Part shown: piece after piece, positions 51,783 through 59,916 of the stretch
Layout: each line of letters starts with the position of its first letter
Position numbering within the stretch: the first letter of the stretch is position 1
Translations under genes and position numbers: made by a program
Source: Cloacibacillus evryensis DSM 19522
GTDB lineage: Bacteria > Synergistota > Synergistia > Synergistales > Synergistaceae
Direction: 5' to 3'
Length of the DNA: 64,000 nt
Assembly: GCF_000585335.1 (NCBI RefSeq)
Contig: NZ_KK073872.1
Span: 316,001 to 380,000, forward strand
The notes under the pieces: model-generated
The model's input: only the letters and a program-made list of their open reading frames with translations
Database searches by the model: none
Told to the model about the DNA's origin: nothing

Positions 51783-52661
51783 ATGGAACTCAGGCTTTTT
51801 CGATATTTTCTGGCCGTCGCGAAGGAACAGAACATCACAAAGGCCGCCAGGGTGCTGTGCGTTACCCAGCCGACGCTGTCGCGGCAGCTCTCGGAGCTCG
51901 AGGCGGAGCTGGGGACTCAACTGCTGATAAGGGGTAAGCGGAAAGTAACGCTGACAGACAAGGGCTCGCTCTTCCGCCGGCGCGCCGAGGAGATCGTGAT
52001 GCTCGCGGACAGGGCCGAGCAGGAGGTAAAGACGCCGGACTATCTTGCCAAGGGCGATATCTATATCGGATGCGCGGAGACGGAAACGATGCGCATCGTC
52101 GCAAAGACGGCGAAGGAGCTGCAGCAGGATTATCACAACCTTTGCTATCACCTATCCAGCGGCAACGCGGAAGACCTGCGGCTGCGCCTTGAAAAGGGAC
52201 TGCTTGATTTCTGCGTATTAATGGACCCCTTCGACAAAAGGGACTTCAACTATATAGAGCTGCCGGGAAAAGACGTCTGGGGCCTGCTGATGCGAAAAGA
52301 CAGCCTGCTCGTCAGCCATGAGCGGATAACCGCCGCCGAACTGAAGGATCTGCCGCTGCTCGTATCGCAGCAGGAGGAGCAGAGCGCGGAGGGGCTGAAA
52401 AAATGGCTCAAGGGCAGGGAGCTCAATATAGTCGGGACATATAACCTCCTCTATAACACCACGCTGATGGTCGAAGAGGGTATGGGCTATGCGCTGACGC
52501 TCGACAAACTTGCCCCAACCGGGAATGACAGCGTTCTCTGCTTCAAGCCGCTCTATCCGGCGGTGGAAACGAGCTCCTATTTCGTCTGGAAAAAGTTCCA
52601 GATATTTTCCCAAGCCGCGAAGATATTCCTTAATAAGATGCGGGAGACGTACGAACGTTAG
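51783..52661 (+). CDS. LysR family transcriptional regulator
   Basis: 292 residues starting MELRLFRYFLAVAKEQNITK, with the LysR HTH ARVLCVTQPTLSRQLSELEA and a two-lobed effector domain (YIGCAETETMRIVAKTAKEL...DFCVLMDPFDKRDFNYIELP). Divergent from the lipoprotein at 51101. A matching promoter element in front of both 51101 and 52996 indicates that it controls both cyclophilin-like genes and the hydrolase after the second. Confidence 0.93.
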   Translation: MELRLFRYFLAVAKEQNITKAARVLCVTQPTLSRQLSELEAELGTQLLIRGKRKVTLTDKGSLFRRRAEEIVMLADRAEQEVKTPDYLAKGDIYIGCAETETMRIVAKTAKELQQDYHNLCYHLSSGNAEDLRLRLEKGLLDFCVLMDPFDKRDFNYIELPGKDVWGLLMRKDSLLVSHERITAAELKDLPLLVSQQEEQSAEGLKKWLKGRELNIVGTYNLLYNTTLMVEEGMGYALTLDKLAPTGNDSVLCFKPLYPAVETSSYFVWKKFQIFSQAAKIFLNKMRETYER

Positions 52662-52826
52662 ACCCGCCGGCAACAAAGACAACGGACGGCTCAGCGCCGG
52701 GAAGGGGAATGCCGTGAACTTATCGGACAGACCGCTTGCGAAGGCGCGAAGAATTTCAAAAAGCCGACGCCGGACCTGCGCGGTGTAATGGAAAAGGCCC
52801 CGCTGTATTACTCCCAAGATGCCGCG

Positions 52827-52856
52827 CGCCGCAGCTTTGCGGCGTGTTTTTTATTT
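52827..52856 (+). terminator. Intrinsic terminator
   Basis: CGCCGCA-GCTT-TGCGGCG followed by TGTTTTTTATTT, after the LysR gene. Confidence 0.75.
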
Positions 52857-52897
52857 GTCAGCTCTCATCACGGCCGCTGATTTTTTGTCGAATTTAT

Positions 52898-52944
52898 CAT
52901 AGCTTGTAAGCATTATTAATCATTTATAATAAGTATTTGCTATT
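52898..52944. promoter_or_regulatory. Shared LysR-region element (copy 2)
   Basis: TAGCTTGTAAGCATTATTAA, then A+T bases and ATAAGTATTTGCTATT. It matches the element at 51689-51738 in sequence and in orientation relative to the downstream gene. Confidence 0.65.
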
Positions 52945-52995
52945 GATATTGTCCCGTCATATAATTTTCGCAGCAAACGCGAAGGAGGGTGAGTT

Positions 52996-53439
52996 ATGAA
53001 AAAAACGACCGCGGCAGCGCTGCTGATGCTGGCGTTCTCAGCCATCTGCTGTCTTACCGGAGACGCGGGCGCCGCTGAAAAGATACTGCTCACGGCGGGA
53101 GGCAAAAGTTTCACGGCAGAGCTGAACGACGGTCCCGCAGCGGCGGCTCTGTTAAAAAAGATGCCGTTTACGCTGGAGATGAAGGATCTGAACGAGAATG
53201 AAAAATTTGCGTATCTGGACGGAGCGCTGCCTGCTAAGGCCTCCGCACCGGGCACCATACGCGCGGGGGATATCATGCTGTTCGGAGCGGACTGTCTCGT
53301 CGTTTTTTACAAAACGTTCCCGACGGCTTACAGCTATACGCCGTTAGGAAAAATAGAGGGCGCGGAAACCGTATCGGCGCTCTCGGGCAAAGACGGCATA
53401 AAGATCACCTTTTCAAGAAACAAAACAAAATCAAAATAA
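52996..53439 (+). CDS. Exported cyclophilin-like fold protein
   Basis: 147 residues behind GAAGGAGG. Signal peptide (TTAAALLMLAFSAICCLTGDAGA) then a cyclophilin-like domain: ILLTAGGKSFTAELNDGPAA, LLKKMPFTLEMKDLNENEKF, AGDIMLFGADCLVVFYKTF and GIKITFSRN. Shorter than 51101-51622 but the same fold. It shares its promoter element with that gene and is followed 18 bp later by an exported hydrolase, so they form an operon. Confidence 0.88.
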   Translation: MKKTTAAALLMLAFSAICCLTGDAGAAEKILLTAGGKSFTAELNDGPAAAALLKKMPFTLEMKDLNENEKFAYLDGALPAKASAPGTIRAGDIMLFGADCLVVFYKTFPTAYSYTPLGKIEGAETVSALSGKDGIKITFSRNKTKSK

Positions 53440-53457
53440 AGAGAGGAAGTAAAACAA

Positions 53458-54573
53458 ATGACGATCGACCTTGCACAAAAAATTTTTCTTGCCGCGGCCA
53501 TCGCGCTGATCTCGGCGCTGGCCCTGGTATCGGCGAACGCCGCGTTCGCCGCTGACGCGGACCCGTGGTTTGCCCCGCTCCCTAAACAGGCTCCGGCTCC
53601 GCAATACGCCGACCACGGCGCGGACAACTTCTATAAGAGCGACAAAGTAACGGCGAAAGACGTCTCGTTCAAAAATCAGTTCGACATGAAGGTCGCCGGC
53701 AGACTCTTTGTACCAAAATCCTACAAGCAGGGGCAGAAGCTCCCCGCGATCGTTGTCGGCCACCCGATGGGCGCCGTGAAGGAGCAGAGCGCGGCGCTTT
53801 ACGCGCAGAAGATGGCAGACCGCGGATTTGCCGCGCTCGCTGTCGACCTGCCTTTCTGGGGCTCGAGCGACGGTACGCCGCGCAACAGCGTCAACCCCGA
53901 CCTCTACTCCGAAGCCTTCATGGCCGCGGTCGATTACCTTGGGACGCGCGATTTCGTCGACCGTGAGAGGATCGGCGGCATAGGCATCTGCGGCAGCGGT
54001 TCGTTCCTCATAAGCGCCGCGAAGATCGACCCGCGCATCAAGGCCGTAGCCACGGTATCGATGTACGATATGGGGCAGGCCATGCGTAACGCGCTTAATA
54101 AGTCGCAGACTGTGGAGCAGAGAAAGGCTTATATCGCCGCCGCGGCACAGCAGCGCTACGCCGAGTTCCAGGGCGGAAAGCGCAGGCTCCTGGGCGGCAC
54201 GACGCACACGCTTGACGCGCAGACCGATCCCATCCAGCAGGAATTTTACGATTTTTACCGCACGACGCGCGGAGCCGCGGCGGGCAAAGGCCAGGACCTC
54301 AATACCACGACGCACCCGACCTTCGCAAGCGCGGTAAAGTTCATGAACTTCTATCCTTTTGAGGATATAGAGACGATCTCCCCGCGCCCGATGCTCTTCA
54401 TAACGGGCGACCAGGCGCACTCTAAAGAGTTCAGCGAAGACGCCTACAAGCGCTCCGCGGAACCAAAGGAGCTCCACTATGTAAAGGGCGCGGGCCATGT
54501 CGACCTTTATGACAAGACAGACCTCATACCGTTTGACAAACTGAACGATTTCTTCACCGCGAACCTGAAGTAA
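53458..54573 (+). CDS. Exported alpha/beta hydrolase, YcjY/dienelactone-hydrolase-like
   Basis: 371 residues behind AGAGGAAG. Signal peptide (IFLAAAIALISALALVSANAAFA). Hydrolase core: LPAIVVGHPMGAVKEQSAAL, GFAALAVDLPFWGSSDG, nucleophile Ser in GGIGICGSGSFLISAAK, an Asp in PMLFITGDQAHS and His in VKGAGHVDLYD. The long insertion after the nucleophile is usual in the YcjY group. Substrate unknown. Second gene of the LysR-controlled pair, ending at a terminator. Confidence 0.9.
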   Translation: MTIDLAQKIFLAAAIALISALALVSANAAFAADADPWFAPLPKQAPAPQYADHGADNFYKSDKVTAKDVSFKNQFDMKVAGRLFVPKSYKQGQKLPAIVVGHPMGAVKEQSAALYAQKMADRGFAALAVDLPFWGSSDGTPRNSVNPDLYSEAFMAAVDYLGTRDFVDRERIGGIGICGSGSFLISAAKIDPRIKAVATVSMYDMGQAMRNALNKSQTVEQRKAYIAAAAQQRYAEFQGGKRRLLGGTTHTLDAQTDPIQQEFYDFYRTTRGAAAGKGQDLNTTTHPTFASAVKFMNFYPFEDIETISPRPMLFITGDQAHSKEFSEDAYKRSAEPKELHYVKGAGHVDLYDKTDLIPFDKLNDFFTANLK

Positions 54574-54604
54574 CGGACCTCCCGACAATAATCCGCCTTC
54601 AAAA

Positions 54605-54640
54605 AGCGGCGGCGCCTCCCTCGCGAAGCGCCGCCGCTTT
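54605..54640 (+). terminator. Intrinsic terminator after the hydrolase gene
   Basis: AGCGGCGGCGC...GCGCCGCCGCTT stem with T-rich sequence following. Confidence 0.75.
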
Positions 54641-54767
54641 AATATTTTTCCCCCAACCGCCGCCGATGTTTGCGCGGAGAAAGTGCCAAAGTCGGGATCA
54701 CGCAGTTTGATGCGAAACACAGATAAAACGCCGGATAGAATCGCCTCTTCATCCGGCGTTTTATCTG

Positions 54768-54798
54768 TTGACTTAGAGCCTGCTCTAAGCCTTAACCT
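54768..54798 (+). promoter_or_regulatory. MerR-class promoter/operator (copy g)
   Basis: TTGACT, 19-bp spacer, TAACCT; dyad CTTAGAGCCTGCTCTAAG. It is intact although the gene after it has lost its 5' half. Confidence 0.8.
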
Positions 54799-54819
54799 GA
54801 GACCGGCAAGACCGGCAAT

Positions 54820-55104
54820 ATGACGAGAGAGGAAGATAACAGCACCGTGGTCTTCGCCGGTTATCCGAATTGGTGGGGCGATATGCCGATGATCCTCTAC
54901 TCCTTTTTAGAGAATGCAGACCTCTCCGGCAAAAGGGTCATCCCATTCGTCACCCACGGCGGCAGCGGTTTTTCCGGCACCGTCGAGACGATCGCAAAAC
55001 TGCAGCCGCGTGCCGCCGTGGACAGGAACGGGATCAGCATCTCCAGAAACGATGTCCAGGATTGCGCGCCGGATGTGTCGGAGTGGCTTAAAAACCTGAA
55101 ATAA
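54820..55104 (+). pseudogene. Flavodoxin, N-terminal half deleted
   Basis: 94 residues that correspond to the C-terminal half of the exported flavodoxins at 24628 and 42948: VVFAGYPNWWGDMPMILYSF, NADLSGKRVIPFVTHGGSG and DVSEWLKNLK. The signal peptide and FMN phosphate loop are gone; the first residues (MTREEDNS) join directly to the sequence just after the promoter. The ATG has no good ribosome site. The MerR-class promoter 22 bp upstream is complete, so a deletion between promoter and mid-gene explains the structure. Confidence 0.85.
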
Positions 55105-55174
55105 ACCGAGCGCACAGCGAAAGGGGGCGCCTTTATTGCAATCACCGGCAGCCCCTTATTTGTCTCTTTTTTGC

Positions 55175-55558
55175 CTATTCTACGACCTCTATCTTCATCT
55201 GCACCTCGTCGCCGTGACGGTCGTGCCGTTAGCGGTCATCCTCACGGCTGTGGATTTTGCCGCCGGGTGTTTCGCGCTTCCCTCATCCATAAGTTCCATC
55301 GCCACAGTGAACTTATCTCCCATAGCCGCCAGCAGCTCCATGCCGGACTCGACATGTCCCATGGGCACGAGGTCCTCATTGTAGCCGAAGTCCTTGTAGT
55401 AAAAGACTAGCGTGTTCCACGGAGTGTAGAGCGTCACGTCCGCCGCGTCGGGATCAACGCCGGTTTTGACCCCGGCGCTGCGGGAACGTCCACCGGCAGA
55501 GAGGCCGCGGCCAGGAGTAAGAGCGCAAAGACCGCCGGAAGCAGCAGCTTTTTCTTCA
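55175..55558 (-). pseudogene. Exported cyclophilin-like protein, disrupted
   Basis: From ATG 55558 a signal peptide reads KKKLLLPAVFALLLLAAASL. The frame then stops after about 40 residues. In a second frame, DPDAADVTLYTPWNTLVFYY, KDFGYNEDLVPMGHVESG and KFTVAMELMDEG match the C-terminal half of 52996-53439. The final DEVQMKIEVVE needs a third frame. The middle of the domain is missing. So this is a third copy of the cyclophilin-like gene, broken by a deletion and at least one frameshift. Confidence 0.75.
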
Positions 55559-55569
55559 TGGTCCGCCGC

Positions 55570-56412
55570 CTATTCGCCCTCGGGAAAATCAGTCGAGGCC
55601 GCGAGCTCTCTCTGTTCTTCAAAATCGGCGAGGCGTGCCCTGAGAGTGGAGATCGTGCGGTCAAGCGCCTGTGAGCCGAGCACCATCCGCAGCGGTGCGG
55701 GTTCCTTATCCGCGCTCTCAATGATGCGGGCCGCCATGCGGACGGGATCGCCTGGGGCCAGGCCGTTCGCGGCGTCCAGCATCTTGAGGAAGGCGTGGGC
55801 CGGATTGCCCTCATATTCCACCATCATCTTCGCCACCTTCGCGCTCCCATAGCGGAACTCGGTGCGGGCTCCGCCGGGTTCCACGAGCGTCACGCCGATG
55901 TTGAAGGGCGCGGCCTCCTGCGCGATCGATTCGCAGAAGCCCTCGATGCCGAACTTCGTGGCGTGGTAGAGAGAATTGCCGGCAAAGGCGACCTGCCCGC
56001 CGTAGGTCGACATCTGGATGACGCGGCCGCCGCCCTGCGCGCGGAGGTGCGGCAGAGCCGACCTTATCAGCTGGATGGAACCGGTGAGATTCGTGGCGAT
56101 AATGTGGTCTATCTCCGCGTCCGAAAGCTCCTCTGCGGCGCCGAAGAGCCCGTAGCCCGCGTTGCTGACGACGACGTCTATCCTGCCGTGCTTCCTGAAA
56201 GCATCGTCGACGAACCTGTGGATCGCGGGAACGTCGGTGACGTCGAGAAGCCCGCAGTCAAAGGTGTCCGGATACTTCTCAATGAGCGCCGCGACCCTGT
56301 CACGGCCGCGCACAGTGCCGACGACGCGGTCCCCCCGTTCCAGGAGCTGCCTGCTCATTTCATAGCCGAAACCGCTGCTGACGCCCGTGATGAGCCAAGT
56401 ACGTTTTTTCAT
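55570..56412 (-). CDS. Short-chain dehydrogenase/reductase
   Basis: 280 residues. Classical SDR: cofactor motif TGVSSGFGYEMSRQLLERGD, NAGYG, and the catalytic Ser-Tyr-Lys with YHATK at about residue 154. The Arg after VVGTV suggests NADP(H). It oxidises or reduces an unknown alcohol/ketone. It starts 18 bp after the CMD gene at 56431, likely as an operon pair, and shares the CMD/reductase theme seen elsewhere in the window. Confidence 0.93.
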   Translation of the reverse strand: MKKRTWLITGVSSGFGYEMSRQLLERGDRVVGTVRGRDRVAALIEKYPDTFDCGLLDVTDVPAIHRFVDDAFRKHGRIDVVVSNAGYGLFGAAEELSDAEIDHIIATNLTGSIQLIRSALPHLRAQGGGRVIQMSTYGGQVAFAGNSLYHATKFGIEGFCESIAQEAAPFNIGVTLVEPGGARTEFRYGSAKVAKMMVEYEGNPAHAFLKMLDAANGLAPGDPVRMAARIIESADKEPAPLRMVLGSQALDRTISTLRARLADFEEQRELAASTDFPEGE

Positions 56413-56430
56413 TGTGATCTCCTCCTGTAT

Positions 56431-57180
56431 TTATTCAGAAATTTTATTTATGCAGTCCAGCGCGTTCAGCGCGCGCGGATAACCGATAAAGGGTATGCAC
56501 TGGGATATGACCTTGATAAGAAACTCTTTGCCGCTGCCGAGGCGGATATTCGCCGCGATATGGGAGGCAAGCTGTCTTTCGCAGCCGCCCTGTGCCGCGA
56601 GAAAACAGAAGGTCAGCATCTCGCGCCGCCGAAGGTCAAGGCCGCCGCGCGTGTACCAGTCGCCGAAGCAGTTGTCCGTCAGCCAGCGGTTGATGTGACG
56701 GCTGTCTTCCGGCCCTGACCTCCAAAAATCCTTCATACCGTCGCCGAAGATCTCGATCTGCGCCCGCTCTCCGGCCGCCAGCCGTTCCTCCGCCGCCGTC
56801 GTCGACTGCCCCGGCAGAGGCAGCCGGACGCCGCGCTCCGCTAGTATTTCGTTGGCGGCGCGCAGAAAGGGATATAACCTCCCGATGCCGAGATAGGCCG
56901 CCGCCTGGTAGAGCATCTCCTTAGCCTCCGTCGGCGTCACGCCGAAGTTCAGCGCCGCCGGCAGTATCGCGCGGTATTCGTCGATCCCCTGACAGCCGAC
57001 CAGCGACGCGAGTATCGCCGTCATGCGCGTCCTCCCGTCAAGGTCGTCGCTGTTTACCACCTCGTCAAAGGCAAAATTATCAAATCTTTCGATAAATTCC
57101 GGGTCCGTGTCGAGAAATGTGGAACGATAACCGGGAAACATCCTCTCGTGATATTCTTTAGCCGCCGCTGTGATCGCCAT
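56431..57180 (-). CDS. Double carboxymuconolactone decarboxylase-domain protein (cytosolic)
   Basis: 249 residues from ATG 57180 (MAITAAAKEYHERMFPGY), which lies 8 bases after GGAGA; ATG 57186 is too close. Two CMD domains: RMTAILASLVGCQGIDEYRAI...YLGIGRLYPF and RREMLTFCFLAAQGGCERQL...FIGYPRALNALDCI. No CxxC redox pair and no signal peptide. It is the cytosolic counterpart of 41617-42495, paired here with an SDR. The reaction is not known. Confidence 0.9.
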   Translation of the reverse strand: MAITAAAKEYHERMFPGYRSTFLDTDPEFIERFDNFAFDEVVNSDDLDGRTRMTAILASLVGCQGIDEYRAILPAALNFGVTPTEAKEMLYQAAAYLGIGRLYPFLRAANEILAERGVRLPLPGQSTTAAEERLAAGERAQIEIFGDGMKDFWRSGPEDSRHINRWLTDNCFGDWYTRGGLDLRRREMLTFCFLAAQGGCERQLASHIAANIRLGSGKEFLIKVISQCIPFIGYPRALNALDCINKISE

Positions 57181-57298
57181 ATTCATTCTCCTTCATATTC
57201 TTTCGTCTGTGCTGAGACAATTGTAAAAGAAGGCTGGAAAACAGCAATTCCAACTGCTGATGCGATCAATAAGTTTTACTTATGCGAATCGCGGCAAC

Positions 57299-57329
57299 AA
57301 AAAACGCCTCCCGTCATCTGACGGAGGCG
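57299..57329 (-). terminator. Intrinsic terminator of the LysR gene
   Basis: Minus strand CGCCTCCGTCA-GA-TGACGGGAGGCG followed by TTTTTTG. Confidence 0.85.
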
Positions 57330-57352
57330 GCATAAGGGCGCGCTTATTTCGC

Positions 57353-58249
57353 CTATTTATTGAGCAGTTTGTAAAGTATCTCCGCGAAAAGCTCCGCGTA
57401 GGGGTTTTCCGTGTCCTTTTTCCAGAATGCGCAGTAGTTACGGCGCAGCGGGCCGTCGGCATTCCGGATCGGCAGTCTGACGATCGAGGAGGCGGGCGGC
57501 GGAAGCGTGCCTACGGCCGCTACCGGCATAAAGCCCTTCCTGCCGGCGGCCATAAAACGGCCCTCCTCGAGAGTTTCGGCAAAGATAAATTTGCCGGCGA
57601 AGCCAAGCGCGCCGCGGTAAAACTCCTCTTCGCCGCGCCGCTGTTCCTTCGATGATACGAGGATACAAGCCATTTCCCTGAGCTCTTCGAGCGCCGCGTA
57701 TTCCTTCGCGGCGAGCGGCTCCGCCGGAGACAGCTCCGCGAAGCAGCCGCAGCGGAGCAGGTGAAAGTTTACATATTCATCCGAAAATGCCCGTCGCTGG
57801 TCGCTCAAGACCAGATCGGCCGTCCCCTCGCGCAGTGCGTCGTAGAGCTCCTCGTGGGTGCCGCTAATGGTTTGCAGCGAAACCTCGGGGTGATCCCGGG
57901 AAAAATCCGCCGCTGCCTGAAGCAGCTCCTGTCCGCCGTAGCACTTGAGATAACCGACGCGCAGCCGCCGTTCCCCGAGGCCGATGCGCACGGTCTCGCG
58001 GCGCATGGTTTCCGCATCGGCGAGCAGCTCCCTCGCGCGGCGATAAAAATATTCCCCCGCAGGAGTCAGGGAAAAGCCTCTGCTTTCCCTGTGCAGCAGC
58101 TTTACTCCCAGGTCGTTTTCCAATGCCTGGATCTGCTGCGAAACCGCCGACTGCGAGATAAAGCATTCCTCCGCGGCCTCGGTAAAGCTGCCGCATTCCA
58201 CGACCGCCGTGAAGTATTTCATCTGCCGCAAAAGCATAAGCGCGTTCAC
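57353..58249 (-). CDS. LysR family transcriptional regulator
   Basis: 298 residues from GTG 58249, or 294 from ATG 58237 (MLLRQMKYFTAVVECGSFTE). LysR HTH: AEECFISQSAVSQQIQALEN, KLLHRESRGFSLTPAGEYF. The effector domain follows (RVGYLKCYGGQELLQAAADF). It is transcribed alone and ends at a strong terminator, with the CMD-SDR pair downstream on the same strand as a possible target. Confidence 0.92.
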   Translation of the reverse strand: MNALMLLRQMKYFTAVVECGSFTEAAEECFISQSAVSQQIQALENDLGVKLLHRESRGFSLTPAGEYFYRRARELLADAETMRRETVRIGLGERRLRVGYLKCYGGQELLQAAADFSRDHPEVSLQTISGTHEELYDALREGTADLVLSDQRRAFSDEYVNFHLLRCGCFAELSPAEPLAAKEYAALEELREMACILVSSKEQRRGEEEFYRGALGFAGKFIFAETLEEGRFMAAGRKGFMPVAAVGTLPPPASSIVRLPIRNADGPLRRNYCAFWKKDTENPYAELFAEILYKLLNK

Positions 58250-58508
58250 CCCCTGTCGGAATTATTCTTTCCCATTTTACAATAGCCGCCGCCGAAAAAC
58301 AAAAAGGCGTGGTTTAAACGTCTGGTTTTCAGTGTTCGCGTTAATAAGGAGCGCCGTTGACGATGAAAACGTTCACCCTTTTCCCGTCGGTCAAAGATTC
58401 GATTAACTTGCGGGTTTGTATGTGACTTCTATCCCCGGCGGTGGCGTGCCCTCCCCTTTGTATATGCGGCGGGAATTGATGTGTTGATGCGCAGCCTGCG
58501 GCAGATGC
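58250..58508. other. Intergenic region, short leader-like open frame only
   Basis: No gene seen. A 20-codon frame at 58363-58425 (MKTFTLFPSVKDSIN...) sits 11 bases after AAGGAG and could be a relic or leader peptide. The MerR-class promoter h follows. Confidence 0.3.
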
Positions 58509-58539
58509 TTGACTTAGAGCTGACTCTAAGAATTAACAT
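58509..58539 (+). promoter_or_regulatory. MerR-class promoter/operator (copy h)
   Basis: TTGACT, 19-bp spacer, TAACAT; dyad CTTAGAGCTGACTCTAAG with perfect 7-bp arms. It lies 38 bp before the exported DUF362 gene. Confidence 0.82.
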
Positions 58540-58577
58540 GGACCCGTACGATATTTTTACGGAAGGGGTCTTTAACT

Positions 58578-59528
58578 ATGTATGACAGATTTAGGAAATT
58601 TATCGGTATCGCGCTGGCGCTGCTGGTCATCTTGTCGGGCGGGGCCGCGAAGGCGGCGGACGAAAATGTCTCGATCGTTTACTTTACGAAGGACATCAGC
58701 CCGGCGGGGCTTTTGAAGGTCTATGACAAGGTGAACGCGGGTATCACGGGCAAGGTGGCGATCAAGCTGCATACGGGCGAACCGAAGGGGCCGAACCTGC
58801 TGCCGCTGCCGATGATCAAGGCGCTGCAGGCGCATATCCCCAACAGCAATCTCGCGGAGACGAACGTATATTACAGCAGTCCGCGCCAGACGACGGCGGG
58901 CCACCGCGAGACGATCAAGACCAACGGCCTCGACTTCTGCAAGGTGGATATCATGGACGAGTTCGGCGCCGTCATGCTGCCGGTCAGGGGAGGCCGGCAT
59001 TTCAAGGAGATGTCGATGGGCAAGGGCATCATGGACTACGATTCGATGGTCGTCTACACGCACTTCAAAGGGCATACGATGGGCGGTTTCGGCGGCTCGA
59101 TGAAGAATATCGCCATCGGCTGCGCCGATGGCAAGGTGGGCAAGGCGATGATCCACGCCAAGGAGGGGCAGCAGTGGGGGCAGACGCAGGACGCCTTCAT
59201 GGAGCGCATGGCCGAGTCCGCGAAGGCGACGGTCGACCATTTCGGCAAACATATCACCTTCATCAACGTGATGAAGAATATGTCGGTCGACTGTGACTGC
59301 GCGGGAAGTTCCGCCGCCGCGCCGACCGCGAAGGATGTCGGCATCCTCGGCTCGACAGACCTGCTCGCGATCGATCAGGCGACGATCGATCTTGTGTATA
59401 AGCTTCCCGAGGCGCAGCAGAAGGACCTGCGCGAACGCATCGAATCGCGCCACGGCCTGCGCCAGCTCTCATATATGGAGGAGCTCGGCATGGGTAACAG
59501 GAAGTATAAGCTCGTCTCGCTCGATTAA
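58578..59528 (+). CDS. Exported DUF362 protein
   Basis: 316 residues. N-terminal signal peptide (FIGIALALLVILSGGAAKAA). DUF362 body: KVAIKLHTGEPKGPNLLPLP, DSMVVYTHFKGHTMGGFGGS, NIAIGCADGKVGKAMIHAKE, CDCAGSSAAAPTAKDVGILG, end EELGMGNRKYKLVSLD. It lacks the ferredoxin insert present in 49749-50789. The function of DUF362 is unknown. The export signal and the MerR-class promoter place it with the other exported redox proteins of this regulon. Confidence 0.92.
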   Translation: MYDRFRKFIGIALALLVILSGGAAKAADENVSIVYFTKDISPAGLLKVYDKVNAGITGKVAIKLHTGEPKGPNLLPLPMIKALQAHIPNSNLAETNVYYSSPRQTTAGHRETIKTNGLDFCKVDIMDEFGAVMLPVRGGRHFKEMSMGKGIMDYDSMVVYTHFKGHTMGGFGGSMKNIAIGCADGKVGKAMIHAKEGQQWGQTQDAFMERMAESAKATVDHFGKHITFINVMKNMSVDCDCAGSSAAAPTAKDVGILGSTDLLAIDQATIDLVYKLPEAQQKDLRERIESRHGLRQLSYMEELGMGNRKYKLVSLD

Positions 59529-59643
59529 CGGATATCTCCCGGTCAACGACGGCGGCTTTGACGCGCTTGCCCCGCGAAAGCGCCGCCAGGCCGCCCTTTA
59601 CGCCGCCTGTGTGAAGTTTTTCCATGAATCTTGTTCAAAACGC

Positions 59644-59674
59644 TTGACCTGAAGCCAGCTCTAAGTGGTATCCT
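59644..59674 (+). promoter_or_regulatory. MerR-class promoter/operator (copy i)
   Basis: TTGACC, 19-bp spacer, TATCCT; dyad CCTGAAGCCAGCTCTAAG, the most divergent of the nine. It lies 243 bp before the nickel transporter gene. The 59675-59916 leader has no recognised gene or riboswitch. Confidence 0.65.
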
Positions 59675-59916
59675 ATATGCTGTAACAGGTGCGGGGCGGC
59701 AGCGTAAAGATTTTCTCCCCGCGCCCGGTAAGGATCGCAGAGCCCTGACGCCTCACGAAGAGGCCGCGCGCCGCAGAAGCGGCTTTTTCGGGACGGCTCT
59801 CCTGCAATACGATATATCCAGCGGATCGATCACAATGATTGCCATGAAGGCGGTCTCCCTCATCGAAGGGGTCGCCGGCAGGCGTGATTTTCAGCAGATA
59901 TTAGGAGGAATGTTTT

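Larger units (their letters stand above)
52662..52995 (+). other. Intergenic region with a probable gene remnant
   Basis: An open frame at about 52701-52832 without a start encodes a protein-like end including TACEGAKNFKKPTPDLRG and VMEKAPLYYS. It resembles the C-terminus of an FMN-reductase-like protein, but I cannot confirm a family. It is followed by the LysR terminator at 52827-52856 and the shared promoter element at 52898-52944. Confidence 0.35.

Noticed and set aside
53431-54720. 429-codon minus-strand open frame opposite the hydrolase gene
   Set aside because: Shadow frame without family features; the plus strand has a signal peptide and hydrolase motifs.
59631-59916. Leader gene or nickel/cobalt riboswitch before the transporter
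   Set aside because: The open frame there has no ribosome site and runs through promoter i; I could not find a convincing multi-stem riboswitch pattern.
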